This document shows positions 49,166 through 59,033 of a stretch of 64,000 bases of DNA, piece after piece (the first letter of the stretch is position 1; the number at the start of each line of letters is the position of its first letter). The stretch is from an uncultured archaeon (GTDB lineage: Archaea > Thermoproteota > Bathyarchaeia > TCS64). The DNA is taken from positions 52,599 through 116,598 of the forward strand of contig CALIUM010000015.1 of assembly GCA_938048735.1 (NCBI GenBank). Reading direction: 5' to 3'. The notes beneath the pieces were generated by a model, which saw only the letters and a program-made list of their open reading frames with translations, ran no database searches and was not told the DNA's origin. Both the position numbers and the translations under genes were made by a program.

Positions 49166-49411
49166 CTAAACCTCCCTCTCGAGCTCCTTCTCCGCAGCCT
49201 TCCTCAGATATCGGATCTCCTTCTCCACATCTGTCGTACCCTTAACAACGAGCTCCTTAAACCTGATCAGGGGATCCTCCACGGGCCTAAGGGTTATCTC
49301 CCCCTCCCCAACGACGATTTTAACCAGATTCCTGATGTTAAGCTTTCTTCTAATCTTCGATGGGATGAGAATCCTCCCCTTCTCATCAACCCTCAACACC
49401 ACCTCACCCAC
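49166..49411 (-). CDS. AbrB-like (VapB) antitoxin
   Basis: VVLRVDEKGRILIPSKIRRKLNIRNLVKIVVGEGEITLRPV. Confidence 0.85.
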   Translation of the reverse strand: MGEVVLRVDEKGRILIPSKIRRKLNIRNLVKIVVGEGEITLRPVEDPLIRFKELVVKGTTDVEKEIRYLRKAAEKELEREV

Positions 49412-49581
49412 CTATACCACCTCCCACACATTTATTCCCACCTCCCACAAATAAACCTTTCCCAACAAAAGAGGAGATTAAGAGCCATGAAAGCGGGTTT
49501 TGTTTTCACAATTAACAGGATCGACGATAAACTCCCCCATCTGATAATCTTTTTTATATACTCTTACCCTAATATAAGGCT

Positions 49582-50103
49582 GTGATCCAGTTGAGGAGCG
49601 TCGAGATAGCCCTCGGAGGGGTCTTCACCGCCCTCGCCCTCGCCATCCCCCTCCTCTTCAGGGGAACCCTACAGTTCGTCATACCGGAGATAGGGTACTC
49701 AGCCACCCTAGCCTCCCACGTCCCCGTGATGCTCTCCATAGTCGCTGGGCCATCCGTGGCAGCCCTGGTGGGGTTCGCCTCAACCTTCGGATTCCTATTG
49801 ACGCTGGGCCCAATTGTGGCGGCGAGGGCCGCGACCCACATCCTCTTCGGGGTCACAGCAGCCCTGGCGGTTAAGAAGGGATTCCCCTATCCCAAGGCTC
49901 TATTCCTGATCGCCCTCCCCCTCCACTCCATACCCGAGGGGCTGGTGGTCATCCCCTTCGGGATACCCCCCTGGGGAGCCCTAATAAATATGGCGGGAGG
50001 AACCATCCACCACATAATAGACTCCATAATCTCGATCATAATCCTGAGATCGGCCCTCCCCCTGATAAGAAACCTGAGGCTCCCAGGGACATCAAAGGCC
50101 TAG
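49582..50103 (+). CDS. ECF-type transporter S-component-like membrane protein (GTG start)
   Basis: 173 aa, multiple TM; IALGGVFTALALAIPLLF...VPVMLSIVAGPSVAALVGFASTFGFLL. Confidence 0.6.
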   Translation: MIQLRSVEIALGGVFTALALAIPLLFRGTLQFVIPEIGYSATLASHVPVMLSIVAGPSVAALVGFASTFGFLLTLGPIVAARAATHILFGVTAALAVKKGFPYPKALFLIALPLHSIPEGLVVIPFGIPPWGALINMAGGTIHHIIDSIISIIILRSALPLIRNLRLPGTSKA

Positions 50104-50334
50104 AAACCCCATCTTTAGGCCTGCTCAGATATGTTATAGAGGATTTGGGCAAGGCCATTAAGTTATTCGATTTCCAGATACTTATATGGAAAAGACTGAA
50201 GGAGGCCCGGACCCCAGGAAACAGGGTTGGCAAAAAAGGGAGCTATAAAATCCGTGAAGTACAGCTCTAAAACCGAAAACCTTTAAAAATTTGAAGTTAA
50301 CTAATTAGATAGAGAATATGAAAGGTAAAAAATT

Positions 50335-50698
50335 GGTGAGATAAAGGGAAAATTAGAGAAGTTGAAACCATCTTTGAGAGAAAAATTTGAAGTTAAATCA
50401 ATCGGTATTTTCGGATAATATATAAGAGGAGAGAAAGGGAAGTGATCTAGATATATTGGTCGAGTTTGAAGATTCAGGCAGTTTAAGCCTGTTAGATTTT
50501 ATAAGACTGGAGAACTATTTGAGCAAAGAGATAGGAATTAAAGTTGATCTGGTAGAAAAAATACTTTTAAAAAAGGATAGGACACAAGATCTTAGAAGAA
50601 GTGGTTATATTATGAAAAGAGAATTTTTGAATTATATAGAGGATATCATAGAGGCGATGGAAGATGCCTTAAATTTTTTGGAGAGAAATGAGTTATGA
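50335..50698 (+). pseudogene. MntA-like minimal nucleotidyltransferase, disrupted
   Basis: [36 protein letters not shown]: TAA falls at the Ser of the catalytic GS motif; remainder open to 50698. Confidence 0.8.
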
Positions 50699-50978
50699 TG
50701 ATTTTAAAAATGATAAAAGGTCGATTTATGCAGTCATTAAAGCATTGGAAATAATTGGTGAGGCAGTAAAGAAGATTCCCAAATCTCTAAAAAATTTTAT
50801 CCTCAAATACCATGGAAAGATGTCGCTGAAATGAGAGACAAACCAATTTATGAATATTTAGGAGTTGATTTAAAGAGAGTCTAGAAAATAGTTAAAGAAG
50901 ATCTACCAAATTTGAAACAATTATTCGAAGGAATTTTAAAGGATTATAAAAAGAATGTAAGAGAAACTAACATATAAG
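50692..50978 (+). pseudogene. HepT-like HEPN protein, disrupted
   Basis: SYDDFKNDKRSIYAVIKALEIIGEAVKKIPKSLKNF / (frameshift) YPQIPWKDVAEMRDKPIYEYLGVDLKRV*KIVKEDLPNLKQLFE. Confidence 0.82.
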
Positions 50979-51078
50979 GAGCAATATTTAAACTGCTCCT
51001 TCTCTTCAAAGGGACAAGACCTCGAGGACAGCCCAAAGTTTACGACCATATGCTGATTAAAAACTCAGGAGCTAGGGG

Positions 51079-51480
51079 CTAGGCTAATAGTCTGTTCAGC
51101 TCCTCAGCCGTCAGGTTCCTGCACTCATCTATGGCCTCAACAGCCCTTCTGAGGTGGGGGATGGTGATGGACCCGCCGACAACAAGGGCCACGTTGAGGG
51201 CCTCAAGGATCTCCTCATCGGTCAATCCCAACTGTACGCAGCGGATTATATGGTAGGTGACGCAGTCGTCGCACCTAAGGACGAGGGAGGTGGCCAACCC
51301 AAGCAGCTCCTTAACCCTCTCATCTAGGGCCCCAGCCCTGTATACGCTGCTGTCAAGGGCCCAGAACCTCCTAGTATCGAGGTTCCCGAAGCCCATGATC
51401 CGCTCGTTCATCCTCCTCCTAAACTCGGCAAACTGCTCCAGCCTGCCCATCCAACCACCTACGCTGAGTAAGACCTTCAA
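51079..51480 (-). CDS. Carboxymuconolactone decarboxylase/AhpD-like protein
   Basis: KELLGLATSLVLRCDDCVTYHIIRCVQLGLTDEEILEALNVALVVGG. Confidence 0.9.
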   Translation of the reverse strand: MKVLLSVGGWMGRLEQFAEFRRRMNERIMGFGNLDTRRFWALDSSVYRAGALDERVKELLGLATSLVLRCDDCVTYHIIRCVQLGLTDEEILEALNVALVVGGSITIPHLRRAVEAIDECRNLTAEELNRLLA

Positions 51481-51640
51481 AGGAAAAAGCTTTTCATAAT
51501 AAATCCCAGAAAAATAGAAAACAATTCATTATAGATCAGATCTAATGGTTAAATAAATTAAGATCATTAAAGGCATAAGCAGAAATTAAGAATAAAACTG
51601 TATATATTTAGAATCTCGTTGTTCCATAATCTTCCAATTT

Positions 51641-51748
51641 TCACTTATCCCCTTTCATCGATAATATCCAATACACCTTTTTATCATCACAAGCTATGTT
51701 CATGTGAAAGTGTTCTATTTTGAACTGAACTCTTCCTCTATTCTCCAT
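51641..51748 (-). CDS. Possible small ORF, 35 aa (low confidence)
   Basis: MENRGRVQFKIEHFHMNIACDDKKVYWILSMKGDK* in an otherwise empty AT-rich spacer. Confidence 0.2.
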   Translation of the reverse strand: MENRGRVQFKIEHFHMNIACDDKKVYWILSMKGDK

Positions 51749-51790
51749 CTTCCCGGCAACCTTTGGTTATCCTAACTCTGAAAAGATTTT

Positions 51791-52588
51791 ATGTTGAATG
51801 GCGTTAGATCCCATTGGATGGAGATAATCGACTCTGGAGAGGAGGTTCTCCTATATCTAGACTTGAGGAGGACCTATCTGGTGAGGGTTGAGCAGGGAAG
51901 GCAACTCCACACACATAAGGGGTATCTGAACCTGGGAGAACTCATAGGAAAGCCCTACGGCTCCTCGATATTAAGCAGCCTGGGGGTCAAGTTCTACGCT
52001 TTAAAGCCCCTCGTAAGGGACCGCATCCATAAGGCAGCTAGAAGAACTCAGGTCTTATATCCGAAGGATATCGGCTACCTGCTCGTGAAGCTCGGGATAG
52101 GCCCAGGGTGCAGGGTTGTGGAGGCTGGGACGGGGAGCGGAGCCCTGACATGCGCCCTAGCTAACGCTGTTAAACCCGATGGGAGGGTCTACAGCTACGA
52201 TGTGAGGCCTGAGCTCCAGAGGGTGGCGGCCGGAAACATCGAGAGGGCTGGCCTTAGGCCATACGTCGAGCTGAAGATAGGGGATATCACCGAGAGGATT
52301 GATGAGGAGGAGTTGGATGCGGTCGTGCTGGACATGGCGACGCCATGGCTCGTGGTCCAAATAGCCCACAGGGCCCTAAAGGGGGGAGGGGTCTTCGCAT
52401 CCTTCAGCCCCACGATAGAGCAGGTCATGAAGACGGTACACTCCCTGAGGGAGCAGCCCTTCGTCGAGGTGGAGACTGTGGAGCTTATAATGAGGAGGAT
52501 AAACGTCGAGGAGAATCGAACCCGCCCGGAGACCCTGATGATAGGCCACTCGGGATACATAACAACAGCCAGGAAGGTCCTAGACTAG
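51791..52588 (+). CDS. trmI: tRNA (adenine-N1)-methyltransferase (TrmI family)
   Basis: YPKDIGYLLVKLGIGPGCRVVEAGTGSGALTCALANAVKPDGRVYSYDVRPE. Confidence 0.92.
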   Translation: MLNGVRSHWMEIIDSGEEVLLYLDLRRTYLVRVEQGRQLHTHKGYLNLGELIGKPYGSSILSSLGVKFYALKPLVRDRIHKAARRTQVLYPKDIGYLLVKLGIGPGCRVVEAGTGSGALTCALANAVKPDGRVYSYDVRPELQRVAAGNIERAGLRPYVELKIGDITERIDEEELDAVVLDMATPWLVVQIAHRALKGGGVFASFSPTIEQVMKTVHSLREQPFVEVETVELIMRRINVEENRTRPETLMIGHSGYITTARKVLD

Positions 52589-52636
52589 TCATAAAAATGA
52601 GATAAATCTAAATGCCACTGCCCCCAACCATACTGG

Positions 52637-53731
52637 ATGGCCATGCTGGATGAGAAGTCCCTCGACATTATGAGGAGGCTGATGGAGGCCTTCGGACCCT
52701 CCGGGTTTGAGAGGGAGGTCACAGCTATTGTGAAGAGTTACATGGAGCCCTACTCGGACGAGGTGGTCTCGGACAAGCTCGGCTCTGTCACCTTCGTCTC
52801 TAAGGGGAGCTCGGAGAGGCCCAGGGTCCTCCTGGCCGGGCATGTGGATGAGGTGGGCTTCATAGTTTCATCGATAACTGATGAGGGGTTCCTGACCTTC
52901 AACCCCCTCGGGGGCTGGTGGAGCCAGGTCCTCCTCGGGCAGAGGGTGGTGATCAGAACAAACAAGGGGGATATCCACGGAACGATAGCCGCAAAGCCCC
53001 CCCACCTCCTCCCAGAGGAGGAGAGGAAGAAGGTGGTGGAGATGAAGGACATGTTCATAGACATCGGAGCCACATCGAGGGAGGAGGCTGAGGCCACCGG
53101 GGTGAAGATAGGAGACCCCATTGTTCCCTGGAGCCCATTCCAGCTGCTACACGACGGAAAGGTGGCGATGGGGAAGGCCTTCGACGACAGGATAGGGGCC
53201 TTCATAGTCATGGAGGCGATGAGGAGGATAAAGGAGCAGGGGATAAGCCACCCGAACACGGTATACGGCGCGGCCACGGTCCAGGAGGAGGTGGGCCTGA
53301 GGGGAGCCCAAACAATAAGCCACGTAGTAGACCCAGATGTGGCTATGGTCCTAGAGGTAGACATCGCCGGAGATGTGCCAGGTATAAAGGCCCATGAGGC
53401 ACCCACGAGGATGGGGAAGGGCCCAGGCCTAGTCACCTTCGACAGGAGCATGATCCCGAACCAGGCCTTCAAGGAGTTCATAATCGAGGTCGCCAAGCAG
53501 GCCCAGATACCCCTACAGCTCAGCCAGATGTATGGGGGAGGAACCGACGCGGGAAGGATCCACATCCACAAGGCGGGATGCCCAACGGCCGTGATAACCG
53601 TCCCAACTCGCCACATCCACAGCCATGTGGGCCTACTGAGCCTCAGGGATACGGAGAACGCCATAAGGCTGGTCATCGAGCTGATAAAACGCCTAGACGC
53701 TGAGAGGGTAGAGAGCTTCACGAGGATATAA
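52637..53731 (+). CDS. M42-family aminopeptidase/endoglucanase-like
   Basis: LAGHVDEVGFIV, AFDDRIGAFIVMEAM, AATVQEEVGLRGAQT, YGGGTDAGRIH. Confidence 0.95.
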   Translation: MAMLDEKSLDIMRRLMEAFGPSGFEREVTAIVKSYMEPYSDEVVSDKLGSVTFVSKGSSERPRVLLAGHVDEVGFIVSSITDEGFLTFNPLGGWWSQVLLGQRVVIRTNKGDIHGTIAAKPPHLLPEEERKKVVEMKDMFIDIGATSREEAEATGVKIGDPIVPWSPFQLLHDGKVAMGKAFDDRIGAFIVMEAMRRIKEQGISHPNTVYGAATVQEEVGLRGAQTISHVVDPDVAMVLEVDIAGDVPGIKAHEAPTRMGKGPGLVTFDRSMIPNQAFKEFIIEVAKQAQIPLQLSQMYGGGTDAGRIHIHKAGCPTAVITVPTRHIHSHVGLLSLRDTENAIRLVIELIKRLDAERVESFTRI

Positions 53732-53848
53732 ATCCAAAATCGAAACTCCTTTAGTGAAAAAATTGATGATCCACCAATAAACCTCATCTCTATTAATGAT
53801 ATGTGCCCATCTAAATATAATGATATATGGTTTATTTGTTTCTAATTT

Positions 53849-54466
53849 TTATCGCTCTATGTTTTTATTTGCTTTATCGAGCAATCTGGTCCAGTCTATC
53901 TTTAACAGGATGATCATTACGAGTATGAACAGTATCACCGTCCCAACACTGGCCAGGATACCCCTGGTCTCTTGGAGGAAATGGATTAACCTGATTCCAT
54001 AATGGCCGGAGTAGGCTAGGATGAGGCCCATAACTAGTTTGCCTATTAGGGTCGCTAAGAGGAAGTTCGTGAAGCTGTACCTTAGAACCCCTAGGGGGAT
54101 CATTATTAGGTCGTCTGGGAGGGGGAGGAGGGCGAAGAGGAAGACCATGATGGCCCCATACCTCCTCACCAGCGCCTTCGCAGACTCGAGCCTGGTTCCA
54201 TACCTCTCATCTATGAACCTCCTCCCAGCCCAACCCACGAGGTATGCGAAGAGCTTCCCGAGGGTGGAACCCAACCCGCAGGCAATCCCCACGAGGAACG
54301 GGTTATGGGTGGCCCCGAGGGCTATTATGAAGAAGGCGAAGGGGACGGGGATGAAGATGGTGAGGTTGCCTATGAACGAGATGAGGAAGGCCCCGAGGTA
54401 TCCATAACCCGCAAAGGCCCTCTCGAGCCCAACCATCAGGTCCATAAACTCCTTAAGCCAATCCAC
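53849..54466 (-). CDS. VTT/DedA (SNARE-associated) family membrane protein
   Basis: GYLGAFLISFIGNLTIFIPVPF...GIACGLGSTLGKLFAYLVGWAGR; multi-TM. Confidence 0.85.
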   Translation of the reverse strand: MDWLKEFMDLMVGLERAFAGYGYLGAFLISFIGNLTIFIPVPFAFFIIALGATHNPFLVGIACGLGSTLGKLFAYLVGWAGRRFIDERYGTRLESAKALVRRYGAIMVFLFALLPLPDDLIMIPLGVLRYSFTNFLLATLIGKLVMGLILAYSGHYGIRLIHFLQETRGILASVGTVILFILVMIILLKIDWTRLLDKANKNIER

Positions 54467-54655
54467 TTGGAGCCCCCTCTCAGACCACCCACCTCAACTC
54501 ATCCCCGTCAATCGACCCGTTCCAACTTCCAGCCAATTCCAGCTCATCCAGACCTGAAATTAAACCCAAGACTGGCTGATAATTATGATACAACATCTAT
54601 TTATAGGATGTGGATGTAAACCATGGCTTGAAGTAAAGAGGGCGAAAATAGGGGA

Positions 54656-55612
54656 ATGTACATAGAGGTCAGGGATCTCGATGAGGAGAACTTAGAAGAC
54701 GTGTTCAGGGTCTGCAGCCACAGGAGGCTGGAAGACCCCATCCAGCGGAAGGGGATGGAACTCAAGAGGAGATGGCTGCTAGAGATGCTTGATAGATATG
54801 GACCCACAACCAAGCTGGCATACCTGGATGGAAAACCCGTGGCCCAGATCCTATTCTATCCCGAGGACTCCATCCCATATATAGATAACCCGAGGGAGGG
54901 GGTGGTGGCTCTCAACTGCGTATACAACCCCTTCCCAGAGGCCCGGGGAAAGGGGTGCGGAAAGCTATTGGTGAAGAGCCTAATCCATGAATCTTCAAGA
55001 GGCCTCAGATGCCTGGGAGGGAGGCCCTCCAGGTTCATAGTGGCCAACCCCTTCAACACGGGGGAGGGGATACCCCTAGAACAGTTCTACGGCCACATGG
55101 GGTTTAAGAAGGCGCAAGAGGAGATGTACATGGAGATAACCGCATCATACCAGCCGAGGGGCCGGAGGCGATACAGCCCCCAGCCCGAGGATAGGGACAG
55201 GGCCATAGCCCTCTACAACCCCATCTGCGAGTACTCCTACCCCTTCGCCCTGAGGGTGAGGGAGGCCCTAAACCAGATAGATCCGAGCCTCACCGTCGAA
55301 CTCATAGACTCGTGGAGGAACCCACAGGAGGCCAAGAAGAGGGGAAACCACTGGCTCATAGTGAACTCAACCCCTATAAACAGCTTCCTCCTAGACCGGG
55401 AAGCATTCACCCAAGAGGTGCTGGAGGCCATCAGAAGAAGTAGATTTCAAAAAAAAATTCTTAAACCATTGAGACCTAATAGACCTCTAGATGAAGAGGG
55501 TCCTATTCGTCTGTGTAGAGAACGCTGGGAGGAGCCAGATGGCCGAGGCCTTCGCCAACCACTATGGCAGAGGAGTTGTCGAGGCCAACAGCGGAGGCAC
55601 GAGACCGGCTGA
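54656..55612 (+). CDS. GNAT acetyltransferase with C-terminal YoaP-like domain; 3' end questionable
   Basis: YNPFPEARGKGCGKLLVKSLI; SYPFALRVREALNQIDPSLTVELIDSW. Last ~45 codons overlap arsC-like gene out of frame after an A9 run. Confidence 0.75.
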   Translation: MYIEVRDLDEENLEDVFRVCSHRRLEDPIQRKGMELKRRWLLEMLDRYGPTTKLAYLDGKPVAQILFYPEDSIPYIDNPREGVVALNCVYNPFPEARGKGCGKLLVKSLIHESSRGLRCLGGRPSRFIVANPFNTGEGIPLEQFYGHMGFKKAQEEMYMEITASYQPRGRRRYSPQPEDRDRAIALYNPICEYSYPFALRVREALNQIDPSLTVELIDSWRNPQEAKKRGNHWLIVNSTPINSFLLDREAFTQEVLEAIRRSRFQKKILKPLRPNRPLDEEGPIRLCRERWEEPDGRGLRQPLWQRSCRGQQRRHETG

Positions 55613-55901
55613 GAAGGTGAACCCCGCTGTAGTACAGGCCATGCTGGAGAAGGGAATAGACATCTCCCAAAACAGGCCCAAACCACTAGACATAAAAACC
55701 GTGGAGGAAGCCGACGTAATAGTGACCATGGGATGCGGGGCCGAAGGCTTCTGCCCAGCAACCTTCTTAGATAAGGTGATCGACTGGGGCATAGAAGACC
55801 CAAAAGGAAAACCCCTAGAAGAGGTTCGAAAGATAAGAGACGAGATAGAGAGAAGGGTAAAGGAGCTCATAGAAAAGTTGACTTCCTCCACAACGGCTTA
55901 A
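55491..55901 (+). CDS. Low-molecular-weight phosphatase / arsenate reductase-like (ArsC)
   Basis: KRVLFVCVENAGRSQMAEAFANHYG P-loop; DVIVTMGCGAEGFCP. Confidence 0.9.
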   Translation: MKRVLFVCVENAGRSQMAEAFANHYGRGVVEANSGGTRPAEKVNPAVVQAMLEKGIDISQNRPKPLDIKTVEEADVIVTMGCGAEGFCPATFLDKVIDWGIEDPKGKPLEEVRKIRDEIERRVKELIEKLTSSTTA

Positions 55902-56287
55902 CAACCTGGAAAGGCTCCCCTCAACAGAGCGGGAAGCGAGTTCGATTTCCCTCGAATCGTTCTTATTCTAAGCATCCAAAACTGAGAGGTGGATAGTTCA
56001 ACGGCTCTCTCTGCTTAGACGAAAGGCCTCGATGAGCCCATCTTTGGGGAACTCCTTTAGATCCTCTGCCTTCTCAGGGATCCCGCTCACTCCCCCCAAA
56101 GTTCAAATTCCAGTTCCAAGGCTTTCCTAATCAATCCGTCATATTCATTCATAGATTCATATTAATCATCATATTTATTATCTTATTTTCCTATAAAACA
56201 TAATATCGAGAATTTATCAATGATTCTTAAGATCTTATTGATCGAATGCTTTAAATTTTACGGTGGAATAGTTAAAGATGAGCTGGA

Positions 56288-57076
56288 TTGATTCTACCCC
56301 TCAACATGTTGATAAGCATAATCGCGGTGGCTATAGTGCTCCTGGGCCTCCTCTCAGCCTCGATAAGGGTGGTTAGGGAGTATGAGAGGGCTGTCATCTT
56401 CAGGCTTGGCAGGCTTGTGGGAGCCAAGGGGCCTGGGATATTCTTCAGGATACCCGTGGCCGACATATTCAGGAAGGTCGACCTCAGGATTGTGACCTTC
56501 GACGTCCCGAACCAGCAGATAATAACTAAGGATAACATCACCGTCGATGTTGACGCCGTGGTCTACTATAGGGTCTTCGACCCGATAAAGGCTGTCATGA
56601 ATGTGGAGAACTACATCTACGCAACGAACCTCCTGGCACAGACAGCCCTTAGGGACACCATAGGCCAGGTGGAGCTTGATGACCTCCTCACAAAGAGGGA
56701 GGAGTTGGGGAAGACCCTGACACAGATTCTTGACATGGCTACGGACCCTTGGGGGATAAAGGTTGTGAATGTGTCGATAAAGGATGTCTCCCTCCCTGAG
56801 GCGATGCAGAGGGCGATAGCGAAGCAGGCTGAGGCTGAGAGGGAGAGGAGATCGAGGATCATAATAGCGGATGGGGAGTACCAGGCAGCAACGAAGATGG
56901 CTGAGGCAGCTAAACAGTATCTGGAGAGCCCGATAGCGGTGAGGCTGAGGGAGCTCCAGACCCTCACCGAGATAGCTAGGGAGAAGAACCTCGTCGTCGT
57001 CACGCCCACCGCGATGGGCTCAGACCTGGCAACCATGCTGGGCCTGATGAGAGGCCAGAGCAAGGAAGATAGATGA
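56288..57076 (+). CDS. SPFH/Band-7 stomatin-like protein
   Basis: N-terminal TM; YERAVIFRLGRLVGAKGPGIFF; AIAKQAEAERERRSRIIIADGEYQAA. Confidence 0.95.
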   Translation: MILPLNMLISIIAVAIVLLGLLSASIRVVREYERAVIFRLGRLVGAKGPGIFFRIPVADIFRKVDLRIVTFDVPNQQIITKDNITVDVDAVVYYRVFDPIKAVMNVENYIYATNLLAQTALRDTIGQVELDDLLTKREELGKTLTQILDMATDPWGIKVVNVSIKDVSLPEAMQRAIAKQAEAERERRSRIIIADGEYQAATKMAEAAKQYLESPIAVRLRELQTLTEIAREKNLVVVTPTAMGSDLATMLGLMRGQSKEDR

Positions 57077-58401
57077 CGCCCCCGATCCGTGGAAGAGAAC
57101 TCCTATCAATCTTCCTCATCCTCCTCACCTCAGCAGGGGGCATATCTAGCACAGCAGCTCAGGCCGAGAACAGGGTTCTGACGGTCAAGCTTGAAGGGAC
57201 GATAAGCAGCATGTCGTATGAGCTCGTGGGGGAGGCCCTCACCTTCGCCGAGAGGGGGGGCCTCATGGCCGTGGTCCTGATGATGGATACGCCTGGAGGA
57301 CTGCTGGATGCCACCATGGGAATAATAGAGCTTATAGAGCGCTCAAGGATCCCAGTCATAGGCTATGTATATCCACCGGGGGGTAAGGCCTGGTCCGCCG
57401 GGACCTACATCCTTATGGCCACCCATATAGCCGCCATGGCCCCCAACACCCTCATAGGATCGGCTCAGCCCGTCTCCTTTGAGCCCCTGGGCGGGGGCTC
57501 AAGGCCGATAGAGGACCCGAAAACCCTTAACGCCCTGGAGAGGTACATGATGGAGAGGGCAAGGGCCCATGGGAGAAATGAGACGGCGGCCGGTAGGTTT
57601 GTGAGGGAGAACCTGAACCTAAACGACGAGGACGCCCTGAAGATGGGCGTCATAGAGGTCAGGGCCAGAAATCTAGAGGAACTCTTGGAGGAGGTGGATG
57701 GGAGGGTGGTGGAGGCCGGGGGCAGAGAGATAACCCTGAGAACCTCCAAAGCGGAGGTAATAGAATGGAGACCAAGTCTCAGGGTCAGGCTCCTGGGCTA
57801 CATCTCCGAGCCCATCCTGGCATACCTCCTCTTCATCGTCGGGTTCTGGACCCTAATCTTCGGCCTCTCCACGCCGGGCATGGGGGCCGAGATAGCAGGG
57901 GGCCTCCTCCTACTCCTGGGCCTCATAGGCCTCGGCCTAATGGGCGCAAACCTCGGGGCGATCATCCTCATGCTCGTCGGATTCGCCCTCCTCCTAGCTG
58001 AGCTCCTCACCCCAGGATTCAGCATCCTCGGCGGAGGAGGCCTCATCTGCGTTTTGTTGGGGAGCCTCCTCCTCTTCCCTGGGGAGTGGGCTGTGGGGGC
58101 GGAATGGCTTAACACCCTATACACAATCATGATCGTTGTCCCCCTATCCCTGGGGGCCTTCTTCATCTTCGTAGCCTACAAGGTCGTGACGGCGAGGAGG
58201 AGGAAACCATTCGAGATGGGGATTATAGGGGAGACCGCTGAGGCCCTCGGAGACATAAAGGGGGAGGGGTTCGTGAGGTTGAGGGGGGAGATATGGAGAG
58301 CCAGAAGCAGAGAAGATATAGGTGATGGAGAGAAAGTTAAAGTCATTGGGAAGGAGGGGCCCATCCTCATAGTAGAACATATAAAAGAAGAAAAGAGATG
58401 A
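57073..58401 (+). CDS. NfeD-like membrane serine protease (ClpP-class) paired with stomatin
   Basis: VVLMMDTPGGLLDATMGIIELI, PGGKAWSAGTYILMATHIAAMAPNTLIGSAQPV, TM array, C-terminal OB fold. Confidence 0.93.
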   Translation: MTPPIRGRELLSIFLILLTSAGGISSTAAQAENRVLTVKLEGTISSMSYELVGEALTFAERGGLMAVVLMMDTPGGLLDATMGIIELIERSRIPVIGYVYPPGGKAWSAGTYILMATHIAAMAPNTLIGSAQPVSFEPLGGGSRPIEDPKTLNALERYMMERARAHGRNETAAGRFVRENLNLNDEDALKMGVIEVRARNLEELLEEVDGRVVEAGGREITLRTSKAEVIEWRPSLRVRLLGYISEPILAYLLFIVGFWTLIFGLSTPGMGAEIAGGLLLLLGLIGLGLMGANLGAIILMLVGFALLLAELLTPGFSILGGGGLICVLLGSLLLFPGEWAVGAEWLNTLYTIMIVVPLSLGAFFIFVAYKVVTARRRKPFEMGIIGETAEALGDIKGEGFVRLRGEIWRARSREDIGDGEKVKVIGKEGPILIVEHIKEEKR

Positions 58402-58540
58402 AGAGCACGTAAACTCAAATCAAGAATCCAATCTTCTAGAGAAGTATGTGCGACTTGGAAACTGAAAAGAACATCCAATTTCAATAAAGCGCTGGAATGG
58501 ATGTGGCTCCTAGCCTATCAGCCCTCACACCTCTTTAAGC

Positions 58541-58969
58541 TTAAAACCAGTGTTGGGGGGCCTCCGTCTCTCTCACCTTATCCTCATCTGAGAATCTCCA
58601 TCTACCTCTCAGGTCTAATATCACTATCCCAAGCTCGCCCCCAAGCCTATCACTAATGAGGACCTCATACTCTAGGCTCGATATCATCACATCGCATCTG
58701 ACCGGCCCAACAACCCTATCGCCAACCTCAACCAGTACTTCAGCGGCGTTCGGCACTAGGTAGTTCCTAACGGGCCCCCCGGCAGTGCCCACATCGACCA
58801 GCTGAGCCTCTAGCGGTGGAGGCCAAAATCCTAATGTGGCTGCGAGAGGCCTGGGAACCAGAAGTTGGGGTGTCTCAGCCTCGAATCCCGAGTTGACTAG
58901 GGCTGACGATGTCACCTCCCTCCCTGAGGAGGTGGACCTAACCCTGAGCCTAACCCTTACAGCCACCAT
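58541..58969 (-). CDS. Clan AA aspartic-protease-like protein with NSG in place of DTG
   Basis: SALVNSGFEAETPQLLVPRPLAATLGF. Confidence 0.65.
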   Translation of the reverse strand: MVAVRVRLRVRSTSSGREVTSSALVNSGFEAETPQLLVPRPLAATLGFWPPPLEAQLVDVGTAGGPVRNYLVPNAAEVLVEVGDRVVGPVRCDVMISSLEYEVLISDRLGGELGIVILDLRGRWRFSDEDKVRETEAPQHWF

Positions 58970-58973
58970 GCAT

Positions 58974-59033
58974 CCTCCTCAAGGGGTATATGTGCCCAAT
59001 CCTCCTCCTCAAGGGGTATATGTGCCCAATCCT
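58974..59033. repeat. Perfect 30-bp tandem duplication just upstream of the aspartic-protease-like gene
   Basis: CCTCCTCAAGGGGTATATGTGCCCAATCCT x2; minus strand carries ATATAC and GAGGAGG in each copy. Confidence 0.95.

Noticed and set aside
55930-55970. tRNA T-arm-like string GAGTTCGATTTCCCTCGAATCG
   Set aside because: No acceptor, D or anticodon arms can be built around it.
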